From positions 295,841,934 to 295,905,933 of the forward strand of contig NC_053492.1 in NCBI RefSeq assembly GCF_905171775.1: a DNA stretch of 64,000 nt, in the 5' to 3' direction. The notes beneath the pieces were generated by a model that was not told the DNA's origin, searched no databases, and saw nothing but the letters and a program-made list of their open reading frames with translations. The stretch's first letter is position 1, and each line of letters begins with the position of its first letter. The position numbers were made by a program, and so were the translations under genes. Source of the stretch: Rana temporaria. Taxonomy: Eukaryota > Chordata > Amphibia > Anura > Ranidae. Shown here piece by piece: positions 1-10,700 of this stretch.

Positions 1-620
1 GTGCATTGTTGCTTGACATGTATATATTTGCAGAGGTGAGGTATAGGAAGTATTGATAAACCTTCGATCTAGAAGGCTTGTCAATAATACTTACTGAATG
101 TAGAGCATGCAATATCATATATGAGCCATTGAACTGAAAATGACTTGCTTTAGTTGTGTGCACTGTTCTTAGGGATGTGGCTATAGTAAAGTTACAGTAT
201 TGATGATTCTTCCATCTAGAAGGGTATATCCATACCATATGCTGAATGTAGAGCATCTCATGTCACATCTGGGCTATAGAACAGAATGAATTACTTTAGA
301 TTGTGCATTGTGTGTGCAGTACAGTGATGGGGTATAGTGAGTATTGACATATTAATTAGTCTTTGATGTAGAAGCTTACCGATACTAAACATTGATAATA
401 GAACATCTAATGTCACATCTGGCCTTCAAAATAGAAATGTATTGCTGTAGATTGTGCACTGTTTTTAGAGATGTGCGTTAAGTGCAGAGGTGGGGAACAG
501 TAAGTATTTCAATATTGATTGGTCTTTGATCTGGAAGGCTTATCAATACTAAACACAATGAATACAGAACATCTGATGCCAGGCTGGCCCATTGAACTAG
601 AAATTAAGTGCTTTGCATTC
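1..620. repeat. Diverged tandem repeat, about 150-bp unit, four copies
   Basis: Four imperfect units can be lined up on a block like TTGATnnnnCTTnnATCTAGAAGG near 52, 200, 351 and 515, giving periods of about 148, 151 and 164 bases. Each unit also carries a GTGCATTGT/GTGCACTGT block, an AGAGGTG(A/G)GG block and a block like GAAT(G/A)TAGAGCATCT. The copies are old and substitution-rich. The array lies inside what should be MYB intron 1 and may extend left of the window. No coding signal is seen. Confidence 0.75.
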
Positions 621-1010
621 TATGAGCATGTGCCAGTGTAGCGGCTGCACTGTTGTAACGTGTCATTGTTGGCTTGGCCCGTTCTCTGCAGGAGAGGAGG
701 ATGATTTGTTTTCTGGCACAGCTCGCTTTTCTATGATTGTTTTACCTGTAGACAAACCTGATTCAAAAGCCATAGCCACTGTATATGGTTGTGTCATTTT
801 TGCAGGCTGCTGCATGCTTTTTCACCCAGTAGTATCTCATACATGTGTGCTTTCATTTTGGCTCCTAGTGTGGTTGCTCTATTGCTGGAAAGTGGAATAT
901 CGGTTATCTGTCGCCTGCATGTGTGTATTTGTATGCTGATAGGAGAGTTAATAGGTTGTTTTAGGGGCAATTTCAATTTTGTTTAATTGGTCTTGAAAAA
1001 GAGCAGTTTT

Positions 1011-1103
1011 CCCTGTGCCCCTGGTGGTGTGCCCTGTGCCCCTGGTGGTGTGCCCTGTGCCCCTGATGGTGTGTCCCTGGTGGTGTGCCCTGTGCCCCTG
1101 ATG
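1011..1103. repeat. GC-rich minisatellite, 21-bp unit
   Basis: About 4.5 copies of a unit reading CCCTGTGCCCCTGGTGGTGTG, with one shortened unit and G/A variants. It gives a spurious open frame on the minus strand. Confidence 0.9.
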
Positions 1104-1194
1104 GGAATGTAGTCCTTGTGAACTTGAACTTGCTCCTGCTGTCTTTTGTATTTGCACTAAAACTTGTTCTGCTGCTTGATTATTGATGGTATCT

Positions 1195-1850
1195 ATAGGA
1201 CTCAGATATCAGATCCTAGCTTACAAATGTGATCACTCACTGGGTCAATGCATTCGCTTTTTATCTGTGAATGTGAACAGTGCAAGACAATCCATATCCA
1301 TTAGTAAATACATTGGACATCATCTTACCTAGCGTGGGTTAGTTACCTATAAATTGGCGTGGTGACATTATATATAAGCTCCTAGCTTACATTGTGTGGT
1401 TATTATGTTTAAGCATTTACTTTTTTATGTGAATAGGAACAGTGCAAGTCATGACATTTTTTATTATTATTTTTATTGGTACTTATATAGTGGCAGCAAT
1501 GTATGCAGCACATCATTCCATCATGCAACATCAGTCCCTGTCCTCAAGGAGCTTACACTCTAAGGTCCCTAACTCACATTCATTCATACATACTAGGGCC
1601 AATTACGACTGGAGCCAATGAGCCTACTGGCATGTCTTTAGATTAGTAAATGCTTTGGATGTCATTTAACATAGAAGAGGTTAATTACCTACACATTGGC
1701 ATGGTGGACTGAGATATTAGATCCTAGTTTACAATGTGTGATTATTAAGTCTATGGTTAAATACTCAGGCATTAGCGTGGTGGGCTGAGATATTAGATCC
1801 TAGTTTACAATGTGTGGTTATTACGTTTATGGTTAATTACTACTAGTGGT
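1195..1850. repeat. Second tandem array, about 165-bp unit, interrupted
   Basis: The block AGATCCTAG(C/T)TTACAA(T)GTGTG recurs near 1205, 1375, 1715 and 1793. It is followed in the complete units by a GTGAAT(G)GAACAGTGCAAG block and a block like TTACCTAnAnATTGGC(G/A)TGGTG. The second unit is split by an old dispersed repeat at about 1461-1640, and the third is internally deleted. Confidence 0.65.
1461..1640. mobile_element. Old dispersed repeat fragment
   Basis: A stretch containing CAGTCCCTGTCCTCAAGGAG, then GCTTACACTCTAAGGTCCCT and a CATTCATACATAC tail. A second copy occurs at about 28465-28560, so this is a dispersed repeat. The class is not identified with confidence. Confidence 0.55.
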
Positions 1851-2990
1851 GTCATCTTGGCCTATTTGTAAAAGTGGCAAAACATCCCCCACCCATGTGG
1901 TCACCTATGTTCCCTTTCACCTCTTAGGCCATTGCATAACTGAGTTCCTTCCAAACGTACAACTTACTGCTTACCTTACTCTAACCACAGTCTGATGAAA
2001 CCAAATATTTAACCCGCTCTTTTGTTGGCAGTACTGTATGATCTGTGCTAAAACAAAGAACACGCATGTATGTGCCTTCAGCTGTCTTTGGGTTGTTGGG
2101 TTTTTGGCTGGTAAATTCTGTAGATACTTGCACTATCACACAGATGATCTCTCTTTCACAGAGTAGTTTCATTTGACATCATCTTTTTCCATAGAGAGAC
2201 ATCTGTTGTAACACTCTGCACTTTTAACTAAGAAGGGTATCTTTGAAACACTTGAATTTGTTTCCTGTCAGAAGACATGCCCTCCTTTATTAATGGAACG
2301 TGTATCAGGACCCAAGTACAGAACGTGTGCAGCCAGAAGATTTTAGCCGCTCTTAGGCGCTACTTTTTATGTTTTAGTTTTTTTTGGACAGGCAGCTTGC
2401 AAATTGTATGAGAACACCAAGATTTTTCCTTTCACTTAGATATTGCTAATGGGGAAACCCCTTAGTCATAAATTAGGTTGACCTAGTAATTCTAAAACGG
2501 CGTGTGCTATTTTGGAAGGGGTCTCAAGTAGATCAAGCAAGATTAAAACAAAAGGACATCATTGCAAAAAGGAACACTGACTTCTTTTTGACTTTCAGCT
2601 TTTCAGCACTCCGGTAAACACTGCTTTTGTCTTCTGGCCCATGAAGTGCGTGTGTGTTGGCAATTGTGTTTGTTTACAAAACAACGTGATAGCAGTGGCT
2701 TTTGGCCAAATACATATTTTGAAAAGGGAGCTTGTAGATCTGTCTGACTTTTCTCATTAGTGTCATGAGTCACTTCAATGTATCTCTTTAAAGTTTGATC
2801 TGGCCATTGAAGGGTCATGCTGATATAACACCCTAAGCCTATATTGTTTACCAATGCAGTGCAAAAGTTAGCTGTTTGAAAGCTTTTCTCATAAAAGGTG
2901 ATGCCTTTGGGTAGCTACAGCAAGCCCTATTGTAGTTAATGATGTGAGAGGTTTGTTCATTTGTGTGAGTGTTTATTAGTCATACCCAAG
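1851..2990. other. MYB intron 1, no recognised feature
   Basis: AT-rich intron sequence. No long open frame resembling a conserved protein, no CpG-rich promoter and no clear inverted repeat was seen. MYB exon 1 was looked for here and not found. Confidence 0.6.
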
Positions 2991-3075
2991 TTAAAGTGGT
3001 TGTAAACCTCAGACATGTAATATGAACAAAGCATATCCCTCTGTCGTGTGTACTTGTGTCAATTAAAAGCACTAA

Positions 3076-3320
3076 GGCAGGGTTCGCACTATCTGCGGTC
3101 AAAGCTCACAGCAGGGGGTCCGGTGCGTCCCCGTTATTCATTTCAGGAGCGAATCAGGTCCTCATTTTGCCTAAATTCGCCCTGAAATAGAACCAATGAT
3201 ACACACGACCCTTTCCCAGTGCAGACTGTGGCCGCCCCATGAACCGATTACATTGAGAGCTGGTCACAGTCTCCTGTTAAACAAAACTGCCATCTAATTT
3301 GCATAAGTGTGAACCCAGCC
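3076..3320. mobile_element. MITE with TAA target duplication
   Basis: Ends are GGCAGGGTTCGCACT and AGTGTGAACCCAGCC, inverted repeats of each other. It is flanked by TAA on both sides (3073-3075 and 3321-3323). It is nested in family F copy 1. Confidence 0.8.
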
Positions 3321-3323
3321 TAA

Positions 3324-3560
3324 AGCTTAGTACTCACTATCAGTTTCTGTTCATTCAACCTAGCGGGCTAAATGAAAAAAAACTGAAGATATTGGAAGGA
3401 GCAGCTGTACTAACTATGCAATGTTAGTACATTGATCTCCTCCACTGAGCTATTGTGCTGGCTTCTGTCAAACTGGCTGCTGTACACACGGGCCGAATCT
3501 TGACCGGTTTCTATTGAACCGACCCATGCCAACCGATATTCAGCCCGCATGTACGGCCCT
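3324..3560. mobile_element. MITE adjoining the previous one, sharing its TAA
   Basis: Starts AGCTTAGTACTCACTATC and ends CGCATGTACGGCCCT, followed by TAA at 3561-3563. Internal sequence such as GCTGTACTAACTATGCAATG matches the longer element at 11008-11327. Only one TAA separates it from its left neighbour. Confidence 0.7.
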
Positions 3561-3875
3561 TAAGTGTCATTTCTGTCTGCTGCTTTCTTCCTCTGCTAGC
3601 AGCATGAATCACTTCTGACCCCCAACTGATTGACAGCCTTAGCTCAGTTCATGTGTGCTGTATGAAGGGGTGTGTTTCTCTTTCCTCCAATCAGCTGTCA
3701 GAGCTCTCCTCACTGAGCTCTGCAGAGTGTAACTTCAACTCTCCGCCCCTTTTTTTGGTATTCTCAGACAAGCGTTATGAATTCTTCACCTTGAACACAT
3801 GTAGAGAAGGGAAGACTGCAGATACACCTTATGTAGGAGGATTTGTTTCATCCCTGTGTACCACCCGAGGATAGC

Positions 3876-4463
3876 CCCTTTACTGGGTATATGTAAGAAC
3901 TTGATAAATAGCAACCTTTTGACATATATTTGGTGGGTCCAGTTGTTGCTGTGGTTTGAACAGGACTGAAACATTTTCTGCTACCTTCAATGAAAGATCC
4001 ATGTGTCAGTTTGCAGTCCTTTCTCCAAGTGTTTGCGTTTTTCCTGAAATAGTTTGCAAAGTATAAACTATTGTAAAGTTGTCCTAAGTATAGATAAATT
4101 GGGCATAAAGGTCAGATTGTAAGCTCCTTACTTGACTCACAAGAAGGCGAAGACAAAAGTTTGGGTTGGCTCCAAAGAGTCACAAATGCTGGAGTATTGC
4201 ATAAAGCAGATAAAGAATCTCAGGCCTGCCTGTGTAAATGACACACAATATCAGGCTCTTTTTACTATCCTTAGACATTCAGGCTTATTTTGACTTTATT
4301 GGTGGAAAGGTTGCCAAATGTGCAATTTGCCACTCATCTGACAGCAGAAGCAGGTCTGAACATGTAGAGCACTGAGCAGTCTGCCAGGACCTTTCTCTTG
4401 TATCTGTGGATACCAAAAACAGTAGAACCTGTTCACAGTATCAGACCAGCAAAGTAGCGTGCA
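3876..4463. other. Rest of MYB intron 1, no recognised feature
   Basis: AT-rich sequence. No repeat termini, RNA gene or conserved open frame seen. Confidence 0.5.
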
Positions 4464-4524
4464 AAATCTTGTTGTGCAAGATTTCCAGATTTTCAGGTGA
4501 AACTCTTGCTTTTTTTTTTTTTTT
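4464..4524 (+). promoter_or_regulatory. Stem-loop followed by poly(T), possible MYB intron-1 attenuator
   Basis: AAATCTTG (4464-4471) and CAAGATTT (4477-4484) form a perfect 8-bp stem with a 5-base loop. A run of 15 T follows at 4510-4524, 77 bases before exon 2. In mammals, MYB elongation is known to pause in intron 1 at a stem-loop followed by a poly(dT) tract. The resemblance is structural, and the position close to exon 2 is different. A long T-run near a 3' splice site could also arise by chance. Confidence 0.4.
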
Positions 4525-4601
4525 AAGTGATTTTGTAACAAGGGGATGGTGAATAAAGATAAAATATGACTTTCTGATGTGATGCCTTTGTTTGCCTGCA
4601 G

Positions 4602-4716
4602 CATATACAGCTCAGAGGAAGATGATGACGACATAGAAATGTACGAACATGATTATGATGGTATGCTTTCCAAAGGAAAACGACACTTGGGAAAAACACG
4701 ATGGACGCGCGAGGAG
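4602..4716 (+). CDS. MYB: MYB exon 2: acidic N-terminus and start of R1
   Basis: Acceptor CTGCAG, donor GAGGAG|GTAACT. The first base completes a Ser codon begun in exon 1. It then encodes IYSSEEDDDDIEMYEHDYDG and runs to KTRWTREE. The acidic run contains the Ser-Asp/Glu-rich casein kinase 2 type context known in vertebrate c-Myb. The first R1 tryptophan (RWTREE) is here. Confidence 0.95.
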
Positions 4717-7700
4717 GTAACTTGTTGCTGTATGGTTAATGATCACTGGTATAGATTTATTGTTTGCTCTGGGGTTTGTTATATGTATCATGATTCCTCC
4801 AGGGGCTCTAACCTCACTGACTTACTTAGACATCCAAGTTCGAGGTTTGTTATAGATTGGTTGCTTAGCGAGTGACAGGGAGTGCACCTGTTATTATTTT
4901 TTAAGTTAACTGGCAGCTATTCTTCTGAGCTGTTTGCTTACTGAAGTAATGTCATATTTAATTATACAAAACTGAAGAGCAGCCTTTGTTTATACTAGCT
5001 ATCATACTTTTAGATTTCATGCACTACCTTTAATGGCTTGCACAATATGCATTAAGGCAGGGGTCTTCCAACTTTCCATTTTTTTGTCCTTCAGACCTTA
5101 GGGGGGCTGGACTGTGGCCAGCAGGAGTGGAAATTTTCCTGGCATCGGTGGGAGTAAACATTACATTTGATATTAGGTGGAGGAATAGTTGCCCATCGTC
5201 TGTATCACCATACACCATAGACCAGATATGGGGAGGAGGCCAGATACAGTTACATTTCTGATTACCCGGCCAAAAATATTGGACTATAATAGTGGGATAA
5301 TATTTGAAGCTAACTTTTTTTGCATTGTTACAGGATGAGAAGCTGAAGAAATTAGTAGAACAGAATGGCACAGAAGATTGGAAGGTTATTGCTAGCTTCC
5401 TTCCGGTAAGTCTGTCAATAAGTACAGAGAAGTATGATCAATATACAGGACATACTTCATTAATACACTTAAAACCGATAAACATTCCTGGTATAACAAT
5501 GGAATAATTCTGATCTCTGTTTATTTCTATCATCAAAGAATCGGACAGATGTTCAGTGCCAGCATCGATGGCAGAAAGTTTTAAACCCTGAACTTATTAA
5601 GGGACCATGGACCAAAGAAGAAGACCAGCGGGTAAGCCATCCACAATCTTTCTATTCACTGATTATATAGTCATTTTGTTCTGTGTGTTGAAAGAAAGCC
5701 CAAGTATAGCCCAAACATTACCCTTTGTTTTGAATAAAGTTGGGAAGTGCTAGAACCTCTCTCATGTATTCATTTGCTGTCAGTGGGGTTGATTTACTAA
5801 AACCGGAGAGTGCAAAATCTAGTGCAGCTGGGCATGGTAGACAATCAGCTTCCAACTTCAGCTTGTTCAATTAAGCTTTGAAAAAAAACTGGAAGCTGAT
5901 TGGTTTCTATGCAGAGCTGCACCAGATTTTGCACTCTCCAGTTTTAGTAAATCAATCCCATAGTTCCCATTTGGGAGATTTTCCAACCTTTCTGACCAGT
6001 AGACCATACATGAAGACAATTAGAACAAAACGTCCCAGTGGTGGGGTTACAGGTAACAAAAAAAAAAAGCACACATTTTAGCTCTAACCTATTTTTTCAA
6101 ATCGATATACATTTTTTGACTTGGCCTCTACAGTTATAGATCAGTCAAAATTTTATAAAAATTTAACCTTGATATACGTACACGGAGCACAGCCTGCCTC
6201 CTTAGTACAGTAGTGTTTTATCCAGCCAGTGCTGTAGTATACCAGTCCATCCTAGTCCTTTCTGTTATGTGGTGGTCTGAGGAGCGCTGTTTTTCGAGCA
6301 GAAGAACTGTACTAAAAAACAGGCACTGAAGATTTCAAGCAGATGTAAAACAAAATTACAGTCTTACTCTAACAGAGAGGATTACACAGCACATTTTTCT
6401 ATAAATAAACTCCCAGTGTGAGTTCCTCTCCAGATTCTAGATGTAGTGGCTTAAAGAAAGACCAGTTTAAAGTAAATTTGGTGGACTTGCAGACTTTAGC
6501 ATAGTTCTAGGGCTTGCTGGATAGCATTATTTGGCACAGTGCTTGATTTATTTTCTTGCCTGAAAATGTTCTTTAAATTTAATAAAACATTTTTTTTTAG
6601 GAAAAGTGTTTGTATGAATCAAAAAGTAAAGCATATACATGCACCACTCCTATTTTTATCACTGTTGTCATGTTTTTAGCTTTGTTATTTAAGTGTTACA
6701 AATTATTCTATTTCTTAAGGTGATCGAACTTGTACAGAAATATGGCCCCAAACGGTGGTCTATCATTGCCAAGCACTTAAAAGGGAGAATCGGTAAGCAA
6801 TGCAGAGAGAGATGGCACAATCATCTGAATCCAGAAGTGAAGAAAACCTCCTGGACAGAGCAAGAGGACAGAATAATATACGACGCCCACAAACGTCTTG
6901 GAAATAGATGGGCAGAAATTGCCAAGCTTCTTCCTGGGAGGTAATAGAACAGGCATCCCATAAACATTGTTCTGATTAACTGTGGATTCAAATAGTATTG
7001 CTGGCTGTTCTTCCTTATTTTTTTACTCAAGCTTGTTTTATAGGCATACAAAATTTGTTTCCAGGTCTTTCATTTACTGTTTAATAAATTTTTATTGTTG
7101 TAAGCCTAATCCACTGAAACCCAGTAAAATGTCTTATTACTTAAAAATATTCACTTAGGCAGCACAGCATGCTTTAATTAAAAAGTAAAATGTTGTGTAT
7201 GGCTTGGGATTGTATGTTAGTTTGCTAAAGAGCAACTCCAAGTTTAGAGTTCCCTAGATTGTAATTATTGTAATTAAAATGAATCTAAACCCAAAAACAA
7301 AAACATGATATATTTTAGCTTTACATGTGATGGCTGCATTAGTTTGTATTTTCAGGCTTTTTCCACTTTATTTTTTTCCTAGTGATCTGGCAAATGACAC
7401 ACTCCTTGTCTCTGGGTGGCCATATTTACTCCTCCACTTTATCTGTGGATGGGGCCAAGTTGCCACTCAGACAGAACTTTATACAAATTTTCCTTTGTTG
7501 ATTTCGATGACATGGATGATGATGGGATTTATAGATTAAATCCCAGGCTTTTTCCACTTTATTAGGCTGCTCACAGGATGTGACAAGGACACTGTATCTA
7601 TGGGGAGATCAACAGGTATTTTCTGCACTTTATGAAAATGTTTTTTTTGCCTGAAAAATTTAACGAATGCAGCAATCAGATCTAAGCATTGATAAGCAGC

Positions 7701-10700
7701 GGTATGTTACATTTTTGTCTGTTATCCATTTAGGGCCAATTCACACTGCAACGCAGAGCGGCAGGAGCAATTCACTGATCTGGCCGTTTTGTGTAGCTAG
7801 CCATGCTAGGGGGCAGTGTGGTGCACGATTCAGCACATCACATGGGTCTCTTTTTTAGTTTGTTTGTTTTGTACAAGCTTTATTTGATGTGTACAAAACA
7901 TACACTTCATTCACTGCAATTCTGCATGGTGCTCTGCGATAAAATGCAGCATGTCTGTATTTTCCTGCAGGATGTTCCACTGTGCGAGACTGCATTGCAG
8001 TGTGAATGGGACACATAGGAAACAATTGTTTCCTGTGCGTCCTTGCAGTGACAGACATTATACCGTGCAGTAAAATGTCTGTAACCACATTTAGTGTAAA
8101 TTCGCTTTTAGACCCCTTTCACACTGAGAAGTTTTTTAGGCAGTTTAGTGCTAAAAATAGCCCCTAAATACAGCCTGAAAAACTCCTGCCCTGCAGTCTC
8201 AATGTGAAAGCCTGAGTGCTTTCACACTGAGGCGATGCGCTGGCGGGACCGCTCCAAAAGTCCTGCCAGCAACATCTTTGGAGTGGTGTGTTTACTGCTC
8301 CTCCACCGCTCCTTCCCATTGAAAACAATGGGACACCGCGGCTATAACGCCGGCAATGCGCCTCTGCAGAGGCACATTGTGGACGGTATTAACCCTTTTT
8401 CGTCCGCTGTTAAAACCGCACAGCTAGCTGCCGAATACCGTGGCAATTTCGACGGTATAGCGCCTCTAAAAATAGCGCCGCTATACTGCCACGGCACCTC
8501 TCGCCCCGGTGTGAAAGGGGCCTAAGTGTTTACAGTTACTTTTGTGATATGTGCTTTTGCTGTCAGCACTCTGTAGTTGTGGGCAATAGCCACATATGGA
8601 TGTTGCCAACAATGGGGCTGAAAACTATTTCCAAAGGCCTGTAGTGTAATTCACTGGGAGTATGTGTGTGCCAAATTCAGAATTTTACACCTTAAAATTC
8701 TGAAGTACAGGATCAGAGGTAAGCATTATGCACATGTTTACACATACCTCACCCTGTTTAGCGATCTTTAACATTTGGAGTTATTTTTAATAAGTCCTCA
8801 TCTTGACCATACTCCATGAACTTTTTTATAAAAGCACTTTTTTAACATCAGAAGTTCTTTTCTCCAGTAACATTTAAAATTTTATATTGGGCAGGACGGA
8901 TAACGCAATCAAGAACCACTGGAATTCTACTATGCGACGCAAGGTCGAACAGGAAGGTTATCTGCAGGAATCGGCCAAAGCCAACCAGTCTTCTATAGCC
9001 ACAAGCTTTACAAAACACCCCTTAATGAGCTTCACAACTCACAATGCACCTTCTGCACAGCTTTCTCAAAACAGCCATGTCCCAAGTTTCTACTACCATC
9101 TGCCTGAGCCACCAAATGTAAGCAACGTGTGCAGTAACTTACATCCTTGGATAACGTTTACATAACATTTTTTTGCTGATTAGCATTGTACTACAGACTG
9201 TTTTACAAAGGTATATTATTGAAGAGCTTTAAATATTATAGACATTTATTCGCATTCATTTCCCATCTTTTAAAATTAAATTTATTTTAAAATAATACAA
9301 AAAAAGCATATTCTTCTATCCTGATTGGAAAAGGAGCTGTGAACACAAGTTTCCTCACCCCCGTTTTCTATTTTCAAGATAAGACTAGCATCTTCCATGA
9401 TTCCTATAGGGCCTTTTACACTGCCCGATCATTTTCCTTTGGCTTTCAATACATGTTCACAAACCAAAATACTCACCTGACTTGATTTTTTTTTCCAGCA
9501 CAATACAAGACAATGCATGTTTCTATTATTGTGTGCTGGGGGGAAGGAGCATTGGTTTTGTTTTTGTATTTGTGTTGGATGTCATTTACCATGAATCGTG
9601 ATGACCACATGGTGCACACGCACGCCAGAACAAATGTGCAAGCGGGATTAATGACTTTCAAAGCAATTGTATTTTACATGCCTAATTAAAATGTGGCACA
9701 TTTGGTATTTTACAATAAGCTACTGCTTGTATGTTCGGAAATGGTAACTTTCATGTTGCATGAACATAAGATATTTGAAAACAAGCCAAAAAATTACGAA
9801 TTTCGACCGGAGATGCAAATATAGATCAAATTAATGGTTTTGGTGGTAGCAGTGCTTCATCATAATCATAAAAGCTTTTTCAAGAGACAGAGGGCAAATC
9901 CCTCCTAGTTTGAATATGTGGAGGACTAATGCAAACATTTATGCAAACCTTTTATTTATGATATAGGGGGAGTGTATTTTACTTACCTGATAGTGGAACC
10001 ACACCTATTGTGTAGTAACAATGGTTACTGTGTACAATCCATCACAAGTTTGAAAAAATGGTATGATTTAACTTATGCATGCAAATAATGGAGACTATAC
10101 AAGCAATACACATTAAAACTGCTACTAGACTACATTTGAAAACTGTTGTATGAAATGGTGTGCTTTATTGTCTCACGTCTTCTTTTTGTTCTCTATTCAC
10201 AGGCACCTTATCCTGTAGCACTTCATGTAAATATAGTCAACGTCCCTCAACCAGCAACTGCTGTTGTCCAGGTACTTTTTCCTGAAAGTCATTTATTAAA
10301 AATGAATATTTATGGCTGACATTTATTAGCTATGTTGTCTCTTCTCCTTCAGTATATTGTAGAATTGTGATCTGTTAGTTATCTATGTGTAAAACTGGGT
10401 ATACACTAGTAGAATTTGATTTGACATTTTTAGTTGTGAGAACATTCGTTTGTTATTCTAATCTATAGTGGGGTCAAATCCGTGTTCATTTTCGACTGCA
10501 ATGAGGAGAAAATTAAAAGAAACAAAAATATCCTCGAATGTATGAATTTCTAATAGTGAATGTGGTTTTCATTCAGTAAAGTCCATTCCTTCTAATATCG
10601 AATTTTAATAGATGATGACATTTTCAACTACTTTTGAACGATATTCAAATGTTTTGAGAATTTTTGTATGTATTTTTCTAGTGTGTACCCAGCTTACCAA

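Larger units (their letters stand above)
2991..3875. mobile_element. TTAA-flanked non-autonomous element, family F copy 1 (interrupted)
   Basis: Begins TTAAAGTGGTTGTAAACC and resumes after two nested insertions with TTTCTGTCTGCTGC and GAGCTCTCCTCACTGAGCTC. The same pieces occur in the same order at 12911-13672, whose right end reads GGTTTACAGCGACTTTAAAG. The mirror-image ends with TTTAAAG suggest a TTAA-duplicating (piggyBac-type) miniature element. The right edge of this copy is approximate. Confidence 0.65.

Noticed and set aside
1..4601. Search for MYB exon 1 and promoter
   Set aside because: No start codon in a MARRPRH-like context, no GTAAGT donor in phase with exon 2, and no CpG-rich stretch. 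Exon 1 must lie left of the window.
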